DNA of 64,000 nt from Leucobacter chromiireducens (lineage in GTDB: Bacteria; Actinomycetota; Actinomycetes; Actinomycetales; Microbacteriaceae). The stretch's first letter is position 1, and every line of letters begins with the position of its first letter. This document shows positions 49,534-59,176 of this stretch, in pieces. Both the position numbers and the translations under genes were made by a program. Location: assembly GCF_003917135.1 (NCBI RefSeq), contig NZ_RPDI01000012.1, positions 1 to 64,000 of the forward strand, given 5' to 3'. The notes beneath the pieces were generated by a model that was not told the DNA's origin, ran no database searches, and saw only the letters and a list, made by a program, of their open reading frames with translations.

Positions 49534-50340
49534 ATGCTCTCCCTCGCCCCACACCCGACGCTCGACACGCCCGTCCTCCCGCCCAGCCACGGGCCGGAGC
49601 ACAGCGTCGTCCACCCGTTCCTCCTCACGACGAGCGTGCACGAGCCCGACCGCCCCCTGAGCTGGCCGCCGCACCACCACCCCGAACACGAACTCCTCTG
49701 GACCGAGCGCGGCGTCGCGACCATGTTCGTCGCCGGGAGCCACTGGACCGTGACCCCGGGCATCGGGCTCTGGATCCCCGCTGGCATCGAGCACGAGGGG
49801 CAGACGCGTGATCGCACGGCGGTGCGCGCAACGTACTTCGCGACCGCCGGTTGGGGCCCGGCGTGGCAGCGCCCGCAGGCGGTGCGCCTCGCGCCAGCGG
49901 TCCGCGAGCTCCTCATCCACCTCAAGCACGCGCACATGAGCGTGGAGCAGCGCGTGCGCGCCCAGCGGGTCTGCGTCGACCTGCTGGAGGCGACGGACGC
50001 CGTCGAACTCGACGTCCCGATCCCGAACGATCCCCGCCTCGCCATGCTCGTCGAGATGATCCTGCACGATCCGGCAGACGACCGCACGCTCGACCAGTGG
50101 GCATCGCTGCTCAACATGACCACCCGCACGCTCACCCGCGTGTTCGCCGCCGAGGTGGCGCTCAGCTTCGCGCAGTGGCGGCGGCTCGTTCGCATGCGCG
50201 CGGCGCTCGGACACCTCGCGCGCGGCATGAGCGTGAAGGCCGTCGCGCGCGAGGTGGGCTACCGCACGCCGAGCGCGTTCGTCACCGCGTTTCGACGGAC
50301 CGTCGGCACCACGCCTGGCGAGTACGCCGGACGCGCTTGA
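49534..50340 (+). CDS. AraC-family regulator with cupin sensor domain
   Basis: 268 residues. N-terminal cupin with HHHPEHELLW and GIGLWIPAGIEHEG; C-terminal double helix-turn-helix with TLDQWASLLNMTTRTLTRVFAAEVALSFAQWRRLVRM and VGYRTPSAFVTAFRRTVGTTPGEY. AAAGGTCGCC precedes the ATG. It heads the iron uptake genes in the same direction; similar regulators sense ferric siderophores. Two CTGTCC direct repeats 21 bp apart lie ahead of the next gene and may be its operator. Confidence 0.93.
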   Translation: MLSLAPHPTLDTPVLPPSHGPEHSVVHPFLLTTSVHEPDRPLSWPPHHHPEHELLWTERGVATMFVAGSHWTVTPGIGLWIPAGIEHEGQTRDRTAVRATYFATAGWGPAWQRPQAVRLAPAVRELLIHLKHAHMSVEQRVRAQRVCVDLLEATDAVELDVPIPNDPRLAMLVEMILHDPADDRTLDQWASLLNMTTRTLTRVFAAEVALSFAQWRRLVRMRAALGHLARGMSVKAVAREVGYRTPSAFVTAFRRTVGTTPGEYAGRA

Positions 50341-50347
50341 TCCCGCG

Positions 50348-50374
50348 CTGTCCTGAACACGACACCGTCTGTCC
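50348..50374 (+). promoter_or_regulatory. possible AraC operator, direct repeats 21 bp apart
   Basis: CTGTCC at 50348-50353 and 50369-50374, the two-turn spacing AraC-type proteins favour, 23 nt ahead of TAGCGT. CACGACACCG between them recurs at 52621-52630 ahead of the binding-protein gene. Confidence 0.4.
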
Positions 50375-50396
50375 GCGGGCGGCACCCGGCCGTCGG

Positions 50397-50402
50397 TAGC
50401 GT
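50397..50402 (+). promoter_or_regulatory. -10 hexamer TAGCGT, leaderless permease gene
   Basis: TAGCGT seven nt before GTG 50410, without a ribosome site. Confidence 0.6.
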
Positions 50403-50409
50403 CGAGATC

Positions 50410-51519
50410 GTGCCCCCTTCCGCCGCTCACGCACCTGCACCAGCCCCAGCTCCCCCAGCCGCGGCCCCTGCTCCCCCAGCCTCCGCGGCGGCCAGCAGGC
50501 CCCACCTGCGCGGGATCCCCGGCGGGGCCGCGACGCGCTCCGCCGGGCTCGGCCTCGCGGTCGCCGTGCTGCTCGCCGCCGCGCTCCTCAGCATCCTGAT
50601 CGGTGCGCGCGGGATCGGGGTCGCAACCGTCTGGGAGGCGCTCACCGCTCCGGCCGACCTCGAGGCCCACCACGTGATCCGCGAGCTGCGCCTGCCGCGC
50701 ACCGTTGTCGCGATCCTGGTTGGGGCCGCGCTCGGCGTCGCGGGCGCGCTCATTCAGGCGCTCACCCGCAACCCGCTCGCGGACCCCGGGATCCTGGGGG
50801 TGAACGCCGGCGCAGCATTCGCCGTGGCCATCGGCATCGGGGGGTTCGGCGCGCGCACGCTCTCCGCCACCATGTGGTTCGCATTCGGCGGCGCACTGCT
50901 CGTCACGCTCGCCGTCTCCGCGATCGGTGCGGTGGGACGCGGCGGCGCGGATCCGCTGCGCCTGGTGCTCGCCGGCGTCGCACTCGGCGCGGTGCTCAGC
51001 GGCCTCACGAGCGTCATGATGCTGCTCGACCCGCAGGCGTTCGACGCGATGCGCAACTGGGGCGCCGGATCGGTGCTCGGCCGCGAGCTGACACAGATCT
51101 GGCCCATCGTCCCCTTCCTCGCGATCGGGATCGCTGTCGCGCTCGGCGCGACCCGCCAGCTCAACGCGATCGCGCTCGGCGAGGAGCTCGCTGCGGCGCT
51201 CGGCGCGCGAGTGCTGCGCACACGAGTGCTCGTCGTGATCGCCGTGACGCTCCTCGCGGGCGGCGCCACCGCGATCGCAGGGCCGATCGGCTTCGTCGGG
51301 CTCATGGTGCCGCACGTCGCACGCTGGATCGTGGGCCCGGACCAGCGCTGGATCATGGCGTACACCGTCGTGCTCGCGCCGATCCTGCTCCTCGTCTCCG
51401 ACATCGCCGGGCGGCTCATCATGCGCCCGGCCGAGATCCCGGTCGGCATCGTCACCGCGTTCTTCGGTGCGCCGGTGCTGATCGTTCTGATCCGCCGCAA
51501 GCGAGCGAGCGGGCTGTGA
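50410..51519 (+). CDS. FecCD-family siderophore permease
   Basis: 369 residues. A Pro/Ala-rich N-terminal stretch of about 40 residues, then about nine to ten membrane helices. Family motifs: RLPRTVVAILVGAALGVAGALIQALTRNPLADPGILGVNAGAA, GAVLSGLTS, RQLNAIALGEELAAALGARV and GPIGFVGLMVPHVARWIVGPDQR. It should pair with the next permease as a heterodimer. GTG start; its stop overlaps the next gene (GTGA). Confidence 0.95.
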   Translation: MPPSAAHAPAPAPAPPAAAPAPPASAAASRPHLRGIPGGAATRSAGLGLAVAVLLAAALLSILIGARGIGVATVWEALTAPADLEAHHVIRELRLPRTVVAILVGAALGVAGALIQALTRNPLADPGILGVNAGAAFAVAIGIGGFGARTLSATMWFAFGGALLVTLAVSAIGAVGRGGADPLRLVLAGVALGAVLSGLTSVMMLLDPQAFDAMRNWGAGSVLGRELTQIWPIVPFLAIGIAVALGATRQLNAIALGEELAAALGARVLRTRVLVVIAVTLLAGGATAIAGPIGFVGLMVPHVARWIVGPDQRWIMAYTVVLAPILLLVSDIAGRLIMRPAEIPVGIVTAFFGAPVLIVLIRRKRASGL

Positions 51520-52553
51520 GCGCGGGGCGCACCTACTGGCGTGTGGCGGGCCGTCGCGTGGCGTTCCGGGTCGACGCACGAGCGGTCGCCGTCGGCGCCG
51601 CGTTGCTCGCGGTCTGCGTGTGCCTCGCGGTGCTCGGCCTCGCCGTTGGCGAGCTGCCGCTCTCGCTCGCGGAGGTGTGGGGCGCGCTCACCGGGGCCGG
51701 GGAGGACTTCACTCGCACCGTGGTGCTCGAGTGGCGGCTCCCCCGCGTGCTCGCGGCCCTTGTCTGTGGCGCCGCGCTCGGTGCCAGCGGCGCGGTGTTC
51801 CAGTCGCTCACCCGCAACCCGCTCGCGAGCCCCGACATCCTCGGCTTCTCCGCCGGCGCGTACACGGGCGCACTCATCGTTATCATCGTGCTCGGCGGCG
51901 GCTACCTCGCGGTCGCGGCTGGCGCGCTCGTCGGGGGCCTCGCGGCCGCCGCGCTCGTGTCGCTGCTCGCCTTCCGCGGCGGGATGCAGGGCTTCCGCCT
52001 CATCGTGGTCGGCATCGCCGTCTCAGCGATGCTCAGCTCGCTGAACACCTGGCTGACGCTCACCGCCGACCTCGAGACCGCGATCGTCGCCGCCGTCTGG
52101 GGCGCTGGCTCCCTCAACGGCACGACGTGGCAGCAGGCCGGCGCCGGGAGCGTGCTCATCCTCGTGCTGCTCGGGATCGCGCTGCTGCTCGCCCGGCCGC
52201 TGCGCCAGCTGGAGCTCGGCGACGACGCGGCGCAGGCGCTCGGCGTGCACGTCACCCGCACGCGCCTGCTCCTCATGCTCGTCTCCGTTGCCCTCATCGC
52301 GGTCGTCACGGCGGCGGCCGGGCCGATCGCGTTCGTCGCGCTCGCGGCGCCGCAGCTCGCGCGCCGCGTCGCACGCAGCCCCGGCGTATCGATCCCCGTC
52401 TCCGCGCTCATGGGCGCCGCGCTCCTCGCGGCGTCCGACTTCGCGGCGCTCACCGCATTCCCGGCGATGCTGCCGGTGGGCACCGTCACCGTGGTGTTCG
52501 GCGGCGCGTACCTCCTGTGGCTGCTCGTGCGCGAGGCGCGCCGGCGTTTCTAG
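51516..52553 (+). CDS. FecCD-family siderophore permease, second subunit
   Basis: 345 residues with about nine to ten helices. RLPRVLAALVCGAALGASGAVFQSLTRNPLASPDILGFSAGA, GAGSLNGTTWQQ, LRQLELGDDAAQALGVHV and GPIAFVALAAPQLARRVAR match the enterobactin/ferrichrome permease pattern. GTG 51516 overlaps the upstream stop; the open frame back to 50874 is the first permease read in another frame. No ATP-binding subunit is encoded within the cluster. Confidence 0.95.
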   Translation: MSAGRTYWRVAGRRVAFRVDARAVAVGAALLAVCVCLAVLGLAVGELPLSLAEVWGALTGAGEDFTRTVVLEWRLPRVLAALVCGAALGASGAVFQSLTRNPLASPDILGFSAGAYTGALIVIIVLGGGYLAVAAGALVGGLAAAALVSLLAFRGGMQGFRLIVVGIAVSAMLSSLNTWLTLTADLETAIVAAVWGAGSLNGTTWQQAGAGSVLILVLLGIALLLARPLRQLELGDDAAQALGVHVTRTRLLLMLVSVALIAVVTAAAGPIAFVALAAPQLARRVARSPGVSIPVSALMGAALLAASDFAALTAFPAMLPVGTVTVVFGGAYLLWLLVREARRRF

Positions 52554-52560
52554 GGTTCAG

Positions 52561-52587
52561 GCGCCGGCGCATCTCGGGCTCCGGCGC
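52561..52587 (+). terminator. hairpin after the permease pair
   Basis: GCGCCGG (52561-52567) pairs with CCGGCGC (52581-52587), eight nt past the stop. Seven pairs, no T-tract; weak. Confidence 0.4.
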
Positions 52588-52634
52588 GTCCCAAACGCGA
52601 ACTCCATCGTCCGCCAGGCGCACGACACCGCTCC

Positions 52635-52660
52635 TAGCGTGGAATCAGGCGGCGGATTCC
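52635..52660 (+). promoter_or_regulatory. promoter of the binding-protein gene with a nearby dyad
   Basis: TAGCGT (52635-52640), the same hexamer as ahead of the permease gene, followed by GGAATC (52641-52646) and GATTCC (52655-52660), a dyad over the expected start point. The leader would be about 70 nt. Confidence 0.45.
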
Positions 52661-52716
52661 GCCGGCACATCAGCACCCCGTGCGCCGCACCGGCGCACCA
52701 GAACGCGAGGACCCGA

Positions 52717-53784
52717 ATGCTCTCCCTCTCCGACCGACTCACTCACGCACCCGCGCGCCGCGGCGCGCGCCGCCTCGCCACTGCGGGCGCCGCCACCCTC
52801 GCCGCCCTCAGCCTCCTCGCCGGCTGCGCCGGGGCACCAGCGGCCGATACGCCAGCGGCCGAGACCGCAGCGGGCGAGACCGCCGGGGGCGACTCGTCAG
52901 CAGCCGGGCAGAACGGCACGATCGAGTTCTCCTACGAGGGCTATGAGGCGACGCTTCCCGCCGATCCCGAGCGGGTGGTGGTGCTCGATAGCCGCGCGGG
53001 GCTCGAGCTTGCGCTGCTCGCGGAGTACCCGATCGTGGCGACCGCGTACGGCACCGACAGCCCGCTCTCCCCGCTCGTCGACGCCGACACCGCGCACCTC
53101 AAGAACTCTGCGTTCGACCTGAACCGGGAGGAGATCGCAGCCTACAAGCCCGACCTCATCGTGGTCGGCACCGGCTGGTGGGACTACTACGAGGGCGAGG
53201 ACTTCAAGCTCGGCGAGATCGCTCCGGTGCTCGCGGTGAACGACGGCATTGACGTTGCCGGCGCCTCCATCGACGAGCCGTTCGTCGCGATGACCGAACA
53301 GCTTGCGCAGCTGGGCCGCGCCGACCAGGCCGAGGCCGCGATCGCGGACTACGAGGCGGCCGTCGACTCGGCCCGCGAGCGCATCGGCGACTACGCTGCG
53401 GGGAAGACCGCAACCGTGATCCACGCGCCCGTCGACAACTTCACGGTGATCTCCGACGACTCGATCTACCAGGTGGTGCTGCCGGCGCTCGGTTTCCGCA
53501 TCCTGGAGAACGAGCAGATCGACTCCGCGCCGCTCCACGCCTCGGGCGAGGGACGCACCCTCAGCTACGAGAACGCGGTGAGCGCGCTCGGTGACGCCGA
53601 TCTCGCGATCGTCTTCAAGGCAGAGCGCGACGCTTCCCTCGACCCGCTGCTCAAGCGCGTCCCCGCTGTTGAGAGCGGCAACTGGATCGAGGGGAACCTG
53701 GCCGAGCGCTTCGGCTTCGCGCTCACGTACACGAGCTTCGTGAACGGCGTCGCCGACGCGATCGAGGCGTTCCCGAACGAGTAA
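52717..53784 (+). CDS. iron-siderophore substrate-binding lipoprotein
   Basis: 355 residues, FepB/FecB class III binding protein. Signal with lipobox LLAGC (Cys about 35), an Ala/Thr linker, then two lobes joined by a long helix: RVVVLDSRAGLELALLAEYPIVATAYG, NREEIAAYKPDLIVVGTGWWDYY, AVIHAP-type and a C-terminal GNWIEGNLAERFGFALTYTSFVNGVADAI. ATG 52717 has GAGGA five nt ahead. Likely ligand a ferric siderophore, unspecified. Confidence 0.92.
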   Translation: MLSLSDRLTHAPARRGARRLATAGAATLAALSLLAGCAGAPAADTPAAETAAGETAGGDSSAAGQNGTIEFSYEGYEATLPADPERVVVLDSRAGLELALLAEYPIVATAYGTDSPLSPLVDADTAHLKNSAFDLNREEIAAYKPDLIVVGTGWWDYYEGEDFKLGEIAPVLAVNDGIDVAGASIDEPFVAMTEQLAQLGRADQAEAAIADYEAAVDSARERIGDYAAGKTATVIHAPVDNFTVISDDSIYQVVLPALGFRILENEQIDSAPLHASGEGRTLSYENAVSALGDADLAIVFKAERDASLDPLLKRVPAVESGNWIEGNLAERFGFALTYTSFVNGVADAIEAFPNE

Positions 53785-53811
53785 CGCACGCCCTAACACG
53801 CGCAGACCCCA

Positions 53812-53855
53812 ATACGCGAAGACCCCCGGGATTCCTCCCGGGGGTCTTCGCGTAT
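53812..53855. terminator. bidirectional terminator, 20-bp perfect stem
   Basis: Arms 53812-53831 and 53836-53855 are exact reverse complements with a TTCC loop. It lies between the convergent binding-protein and leuS stops and should serve both. Confidence 0.9.
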
Positions 53856-53866
53856 GAGGCGGCGGC

Positions 53867-56389
53867 CTACGCCGGCTTCGTCGCGATGCTCACGATCTTC
53901 GGGACGCGCACCACCGTGTGCACCACGGTGCGGTCGCCGATCGCGCGCTGCACGCTCGCCGATGCTCGGGCGGCGGCCTCGGCCTCGGCCTCGGTGACCG
54001 TCGCCGGCAGCGTGAGGCGATCGCGCACCTTGCCGTCGACCTGCACCACCATGGTCACCTCGTTCTCCACCAGCAGCGCGGGATCGGCCTTCGGCCAGGT
54101 CGCGAGCGCGACCGTCGCCTCGTGCCCGAGCTTCGCCCACATGTCCTCAGCGGCGAACGGTGCGAACAGCGAGAGGATCTGCGCAATCACCTGCGCCGAC
54201 TCGCGCACCGCCGGATCCGAGACGCCGGCGCCCGAGTCGATCGCCTTGCGCGTCACGTTGACCTGCTCCATGAGGCGTGCGACCACGACGTTGAACTTGT
54301 ACCCCTCGATGAGGGTGGGCGCGTCGGCCAGCAGGTGGTGCGTCGCGCGGCGGAGGCCCGCGTCGCCCGCGGCGAAGTCGGCGCCGACGGGCGCACCCGA
54401 GCGCTCAACGTCGTCGGCGATGCGCCAGGCGCGCGCGAGGAACTTCGCGGAGCCCTGCACCGACACATCGGCCCAGTCGATGTCGTCCTCCGGCGGGCCG
54501 GCGAACGCGAGCGTGACGCGCAGCGCGTCGGCGCCGTGCGCCTGCAGCTCGCTCGCGAACTCCACGAGGTTGCCCTTCGACTTCGACATCTTCGCGCCGT
54601 CCTGCAGCACCATGCCCTGGTTGAGGAGCGAGGTGAAGGGCTCCTCGAAGTCCAGGTAGCCGAGGTCGTGCAGCACCTTCGTGATGAAGCGCGAGTAGAG
54701 CAGGTGCAGGATCGCGTGCTCGACGCCGCCAGCGTACTGATCGATCGGGCCCCAGGTGCGCGCAAGCTCGGGATCGAACGCCTGCGTGTCATCGTTTGCC
54801 GACAGGAAGCGGAGGAAGTACCACGAGCTGTCGACGAACGTGTCCATCGTGTCGGGATCCCGGGTCCAGCTCTCGCCGGTCTCCGGGTCCACCACGGTGG
54901 CCCACTCGGTCGCCGCGCCGAGCGGCGAGGAGCCCTTCGGCTTCAGGTCGAGGCCCTCGGAAGCGGGGAGCTCGACGGGCAGCTGATCCTGCGCGACCGG
55001 GCGCATCTCGCCGTCGGCGCCGTGCAGGATCGGGATCGGGGTGCCCCAGTAGCGCTGGCGCGAGATCAGCCAGTCGCGCAGGCGGTACGTCGTCGCGGCG
55101 CGGCCGGTGCCGCGCGCCTCCAGCACCTCGATGGCCTTCGCGATCGCCTCGGTCTTGCCGAGTCCATCGAGCTCGGCGGAGTTGACGAGCACGCCCTCGC
55201 CCGCGGTGGCGACGCCGGACTCGGCGGGGTCGGGCAGCGGCGCACCGTCGGCGTCGCGCACGTCGACGACCACACGCACGGCGAGGTCGAACTTGCGCGC
55301 GAAGTCGAGGTCGCGCTGATCGTGCGCTGGCACCGCCATGATCGCGCCGTGGCCGTAGTCGGCGAGCACGTAGTCGGATGCCCAGACGGGAATGCGCTCG
55401 CCGTTCACCGGGTTGACCGCGTATCGGCCGAGGAACACACCGGTCTTCTCGCGCTCCGTGCTCTGGCGCTCGATCTCGGTCTGCTTCTGGGTCTGCTCAA
55501 GATATGCCTGGAACTGCATGCGCACCTCGGCGTCGGCCTCGGCGACGAGTTCGGCGGCCAGGTCCGCGTCCGGGGCGACCACCATGAAGGTCGCGCCGTG
55601 CAGCGTGTCGGGACGCGTCGTGAAGACGGGCACCTTCTCCGCGCGGCCCTCGATCTCGAACTCCACCTCGGCACCGCGCGAGCGCCCGATCCAGTTGCGC
55701 TGCATGTTCAGCACCTTGGTCGGCCACTTGCCCTCGAGCTGGTCGAGATCGTCGAGCAGGCGATCCGCGTAATCGGTGATGCGGAAGTACCACTGGGTGA
55801 GCTTCTTCTTCACCACGATCGCGCCGGAGCGCTCCGACGTGCCGTCCGCGAGCACCTGCTCGTTCGCGAGCACCGTCTGGTCTACCGGATCCCAATTGAC
55901 CCAGCTCGCCTTCCGGTACGCGAGGCCCTTCTCGTACATCTTGAGGAACAGCCACTGGTTCCAGCGGTAGTACTGCGGGTCGCTCGTGTGCAGCACCCGG
56001 CTCCAGTCGAACGACGGCGCGTACAGGCGGAAGCTCGCCTTCTGCTGCGCGATGTTCGCGTAGGTCCACTCGCGGGGATCAACGCCGCGCTTGATCGCCG
56101 CGTTCTCCGCGGGCAGGCCGAACGAGTCCCAGCCGATCGGGTGCAGCACCTCGTAGCCCTGGCCGCGCCAGAAGCGCGCGAGCACGTCACCGAAGCAGAA
56201 CGCCTCGGCGTGCCCCATGTGCAGATCACCCGAGGGGTACGGGAACATGTCGAGCACGTACTTCTTGGGGCGCTCGGCGTCCCCCGAGCCCACCTCGAAC
56301 GGTTTCAGCTCGTCCCAGACGGGAAGCCAGCGATCCTGAATCGCCTGAAAGTCGTAGCCCTCGGCATCACGGCCCTGCTGCTCGGTCAC
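53867..56389 (-). CDS. leuS: leucyl-tRNA synthetase
   Basis: 840 residues; class Ia. HIGH motif as HMGH in [15 protein letters not shown] (about 50), editing domain CP1 with the T-rich [13 protein letters not shown] and [22 protein letters not shown] intact in [11 protein letters not shown] (about 610), and the C-terminal domain ending [15 protein letters not shown] chose GTG 56389, since GAGG lies five nt ahead and the conserved part begins soon after. A GTG six nt upstream is possible. Confidence 0.96.
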   Translation of the reverse strand: MTEQQGRDAEGYDFQAIQDRWLPVWDELKPFEVGSGDAERPKKYVLDMFPYPSGDLHMGHAEAFCFGDVLARFWRGQGYEVLHPIGWDSFGLPAENAAIKRGVDPREWTYANIAQQKASFRLYAPSFDWSRVLHTSDPQYYRWNQWLFLKMYEKGLAYRKASWVNWDPVDQTVLANEQVLADGTSERSGAIVVKKKLTQWYFRITDYADRLLDDLDQLEGKWPTKVLNMQRNWIGRSRGAEVEFEIEGRAEKVPVFTTRPDTLHGATFMVVAPDADLAAELVAEADAEVRMQFQAYLEQTQKQTEIERQSTEREKTGVFLGRYAVNPVNGERIPVWASDYVLADYGHGAIMAVPAHDQRDLDFARKFDLAVRVVVDVRDADGAPLPDPAESGVATAGEGVLVNSAELDGLGKTEAIAKAIEVLEARGTGRAATTYRLRDWLISRQRYWGTPIPILHGADGEMRPVAQDQLPVELPASEGLDLKPKGSSPLGAATEWATVVDPETGESWTRDPDTMDTFVDSSWYFLRFLSANDDTQAFDPELARTWGPIDQYAGGVEHAILHLLYSRFITKVLHDLGYLDFEEPFTSLLNQGMVLQDGAKMSKSKGNLVEFASELQAHGADALRVTLAFAGPPEDDIDWADVSVQGSAKFLARAWRIADDVERSGAPVGADFAAGDAGLRRATHHLLADAPTLIEGYKFNVVVARLMEQVNVTRKAIDSGAGVSDPAVRESAQVIAQILSLFAPFAAEDMWAKLGHEATVALATWPKADPALLVENEVTMVVQVDGKVRDRLTLPATVTEAEAEAAARASASVQRAIGDRTVVHTVVRVPKIVSIATKPA

Positions 56390-56475
56390 ACACACCTCGA
56401 TCTTGGTTCGGCTCGTCGCACGTCGGCGCGACACATACCCTCCAGGATACCGCGTTCGATCAGGATCCCCGGCGC

Positions 56476-57912
56476 TCACGCGCCCGCGGCGTCGAGTGCG
56501 CTCACGGCGTCGAGCGCGCGCACGAGCGACGCGGCCTTCAGGTGCTTCTCGGCGAGCTCCGCGGACGGGCGCGAGTCGGCCGTGATCCCGCCGCCCGCGC
56601 CGATCCGCGCCGTGCGCGTGTCGCCGGCGCCGCGCAGCTCCACCCCGCGGATCGTCATCGCGAGCTCCACATCGCCGCCCCGATCGAGCCAACCGAAGCA
56701 GCCGGCGTACAGGCCGCGCGGTCCTGCCTCGAACTCGCGCAGCAGCTCAATCGCCCGGCGCTTGGGCGCCCCGGTCATCGAGCCGCCGGGGAAGCACGCG
56801 GCGATCGCCGACGCGGCCCCCTCCCCCTGGCGCAGCTCCCCCGACACGGTGCTCACGAGCTGGTGCACGTGCTGGTGGGTCTCGACCCGCAGAAACCCGG
56901 TCACCGCGACGCTTCCCGGCGCACACACCCGTGACAGGTCGTTGCGCATGAGGTCGACGATCATCAGGTTCTCCGCGCGCTCCTTGGGGTCCGCGCGCAG
57001 CTCTGCCGCGAGCCGCTCGTCCTCGGCCGGGGTGCCGCCGCGCGGCCTGGTGCCCTTGATCGGATGGGTGTCGATGCGGCTCCCGCGAATGCTGAGGAAC
57101 CGCTCGGGACTCGCGCTCACGAGCGCCCGGCCCGGCGTCACGATGAGTCCGCCGCGCAGCGCCCCGCCGCGCGCGCGGAGTTCCAGGAAGAGGTCGAGCG
57201 GATCGGCGCGCGTCGTCGCGGTGAGCGTGTCCGTGAGGCACAGTACGTACGCCTCGCCATCGCGAATCGCGGCCTTGCACGCGTCAACCGCTGCCGCGTA
57301 TGCGCCGTCGTCATGGCGCCAGGCGGGCGGCACGGGTGGCGCGGTTGGCACTGGTGCTCGCGCGGGATCGCCGCCGGGCTCGGGATCGCTGCCGGGCTCG
57401 GGATCGCAGCCGGCCGACGCCCCGGCGAGGAGACCGCCGTGCTCCGCGAGCCACGCGTCGATGTGCGCGTCGCGCGCCGCACGGAGTTCGCCGCGCTCAC
57501 CCGACACCGCGACCACGACGTCGGCGCGCAGCGCGAGGGCCGCGGCGACATCGTCGGGCGTCGGGTCGAGGCCGAGCAGCGCCTCCCCGAACTCGTAGCC
57601 GAGCGCCGCCACCCAGCCCGAGTGAAAGCCCACGCTGGGAGCCGACGCGGCGGCGGAGCGATCCCGAGCTGCTCGGTGGCCCCCGATCAGCTCCAGAAAC
57701 TCGCCGTGCTGCCCGGGCGCTGCGGTCGCGACCGCGGCAGCGATCCCGAGGTAGCTCACCGCTTCCTCCCCCGCCCCGGCCGCAGCGCCGTCGAGCCAGA
57801 ACCAGGATCCGGCGTCGGCCGGAAGGCCCTCGCGCAGGCGGCGCGCGAGCCCCTCGGCGCCGCCCGGAATGGTCACCGCGCGACGCACCCTCCCCGACTC
57901 TGCCTCCGCCAC
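56476..57912 (-). CDS. pabB: chorismate-binding enzyme, PabB-like (aminodeoxychorismate synthase component I)
   Basis: 478 residues. The chorismate domain shows [47 protein letters not shown] and [19 protein letters not shown]. Lys in PIKGT is the PabB mark; anthranilate synthase has PIAGT. A repetitive Asp-Pro-Glu-Pro-Gly linker (about 245-265) separates the N-terminal half. No PabA glutaminase is fused or adjacent. GTG start with TACGCT six nt ahead; divergent from a class IV aminotransferase-like gene, consistent with folate synthesis. Confidence 0.9.
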   Translation of the reverse strand: MAEAESGRVRRAVTIPGGAEGLARRLREGLPADAGSWFWLDGAAAGAGEEAVSYLGIAAAVATAAPGQHGEFLELIGGHRAARDRSAAASAPSVGFHSGWVAALGYEFGEALLGLDPTPDDVAAALALRADVVVAVSGERGELRAARDAHIDAWLAEHGGLLAGASAGCDPEPGSDPEPGGDPARAPVPTAPPVPPAWRHDDGAYAAAVDACKAAIRDGEAYVLCLTDTLTATTRADPLDLFLELRARGGALRGGLIVTPGRALVSASPERFLSIRGSRIDTHPIKGTRPRGGTPAEDERLAAELRADPKERAENLMIVDLMRNDLSRVCAPGSVAVTGFLRVETHQHVHQLVSTVSGELRQGEGAASAIAACFPGGSMTGAPKRRAIELLREFEAGPRGLYAGCFGWLDRGGDVELAMTIRGVELRGAGDTRTARIGAGGGITADSRPSAELAEKHLKAASLVRALDAVSALDAAGA

Positions 57913-57918
57913 CTGCCT

Positions 57919-57924
57919 AGCGTA
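57919..57924 (-). promoter_or_regulatory. pabB: -10 hexamer TACGCT, leaderless pabB-like gene
   Basis: TACGCT on the minus strand, six nt before GTG 57912. Confidence 0.6.
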
Positions 57925-57933
57925 GCGCGGTGG

Positions 57934-57939
57934 TACGCT
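57934..57939 (+). promoter_or_regulatory. -10 hexamer TACGCT, leaderless class IV aminotransferase gene
   Basis: The same hexamer on the plus strand, six nt before ATG 57946 and only nine nt from its minus-strand twin. Confidence 0.6.
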
Positions 57940-57945
57940 CGCGGG

Positions 57946-58869
57946 ATGACGAACCCTGGAGCGACGCGCCAGCTGCTGGTCGCCGACTCGTTTCGCGTGC
58001 GCGTGCGAGAGGGGCGCGCAGAGGTTCGCGCGTGGGAGGCGCATGTCGGTCGGTTCCGGTCGACCGTGTGTGACGCGATCGCACCGGCGGCGGGGTCGGT
58101 GGCACACGCAGACGAGCTCCGCGCACGCGCGGAGCAGGCCCTCCGTGCGGACGTCGGAACGTGGGGCTCCTTCGAGGTCACGGCGGTGCGCAGTGAGATC
58201 GGCGGGCACACTTCCGCGCTCCTCGACGATTTCCTCACCGAAGCGGCCGACCGCATCGCGGCGTACGGCGAGGGCTTCCCCCGGCTGGAGCTCTGGCGTG
58301 AGCCTGACGGGGGGCTCTCGTTCGAGCTCTCGCTGCGCCCGCTGCCCGAGCTCCGAGACACGATCGAGCTCCGAACCGCGGGGAACGTCGCGCTCGACCA
58401 CGCGGAGTGGAAGGGCCCGAACATCGCCGTGTTGGGCGAGCTCAACCGTTCGCTGGGCGCGGAGGCGCTGCTGACCGGCCCGGCCTGCACCGTGCGGGAG
58501 GGCGCGACCACGAGTCTGATCGTGTGGCGCGACGAGAGCGACAGCTCGGGCTGCGTGATCGCATCCGGAGTGCGAGTGGACTCGGTCACCGAGGGCGTGC
58601 TGGTTGAGGCGGCCGCGCGCCGCCTGGTGGGTGAGAAGCCGAACCGCTCGCGCACCGGCGGGCTCGTGCTCGGGGGGTTCGGCCGGGACCGGGATCGTGA
58701 CCCGACTCCCGCGCAGCTGCACGGGCTCGAGGTGTGGGCGGTGAACGCGCTGCACGGGATCCGCCCGGTGACGCACATCGACGGTGTGCCGCAGCCGACC
58801 CCCAACGAGTCGCGGCTCCGCTGGTTCCGAGAGGCTCTGGACCGCGCCTGGACTCCGATCCGGGGCTAG
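57946..58869 (+). CDS. class IV aminotransferase-like protein (PabC-like)
   Basis: 307 residues. The C-terminal half has the class IV PLP pattern: AEWKGPNIAVLGELN with a candidate PLP lysine, GAEALLT, VREGATTSLIVWRDE and GVRVDSVTEGVLVEAA, like 4-amino-4-deoxychorismate lyase. The N-terminal half (RFRSTVCDAI, FPRLELWREPDGGLSFELSLRPLP) is divergent but fits the same fold. Divergent from the PabB-like gene, so a lyase step in p-aminobenzoate synthesis is likely though not proven. Confidence 0.8.
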   Translation: MTNPGATRQLLVADSFRVRVREGRAEVRAWEAHVGRFRSTVCDAIAPAAGSVAHADELRARAEQALRADVGTWGSFEVTAVRSEIGGHTSALLDDFLTEAADRIAAYGEGFPRLELWREPDGGLSFELSLRPLPELRDTIELRTAGNVALDHAEWKGPNIAVLGELNRSLGAEALLTGPACTVREGATTSLIVWRDESDSSGCVIASGVRVDSVTEGVLVEAAARRLVGEKPNRSRTGGLVLGGFGRDRDRDPTPAQLHGLEVWAVNALHGIRPVTHIDGVPQPTPNESRLRWFREALDRAWTPIRG

Positions 58870-58918
58870 CTCCGCCCGCCCCTCGCTCACCCCCGGCCGA
58901 CCCTCCGGTCATAAATCC

Positions 58919-58979
58919 CATTTAGTGAGACTTTGCGCCGGTATCCACCGTCGTGAACGGCCCAAACTCCAACTAAATG
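58919..58979. repeat. palindromic element copy D (61 nt)
   Basis: CATTTAGT (58919-58926) pairs with ACTAAATG (58972-58979); continuing inward without bulges, GA/TC, TTTG/CAAA and GCCG/CGGC also pair, about 19 of 22 positions. It lies in the 343-nt gap between two convergent genes. ACTTTGCGCC in its left arm recurs as its complement at 59135. Confidence 0.65.
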
Positions 58980-59107
58980 TGGCGTGAGGGGTCCGGGGGC
59001 TCCGGGAGGCTCGGGGCTGGTCGAGCGGGGCCCGGCGGGGTGCGGCGGGGTGCGGCGGTCGCCCGGCACGGGACCGTCGGTGGCAGCCGCAACGGGAATG
59101 GTGCGGG

Positions 59108-59142
59108 TTTGCGCCGGAATGGGGGCCGGGAGGTGGCGCAAA
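59108..59142. repeat. hairpin TTTGCGCC/GGCGCAAA
   Basis: TTTGCGCC (59108-59115) pairs with GGCGCAAA (59135-59142), 19-nt loop. The left arm with CCGG-AT repeats part of copy D, so it may be a damaged relative. Confidence 0.6.
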
Positions 59143-59176
59143 GTCGATGAAAGTCGGTGGAGAGGTGGGGCGGGCC

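Noticed and set aside
53918-57598. 1226-codon open frame on the plus strand
   Set aside because: Antisense to leuS and the PabB-like gene, which have full motif sets.
56476-57912. Anthranilate synthase (TrpE)
   Set aside because: PIKGT rather than PIAGT, and no trp genes nearby; PabB fits better.
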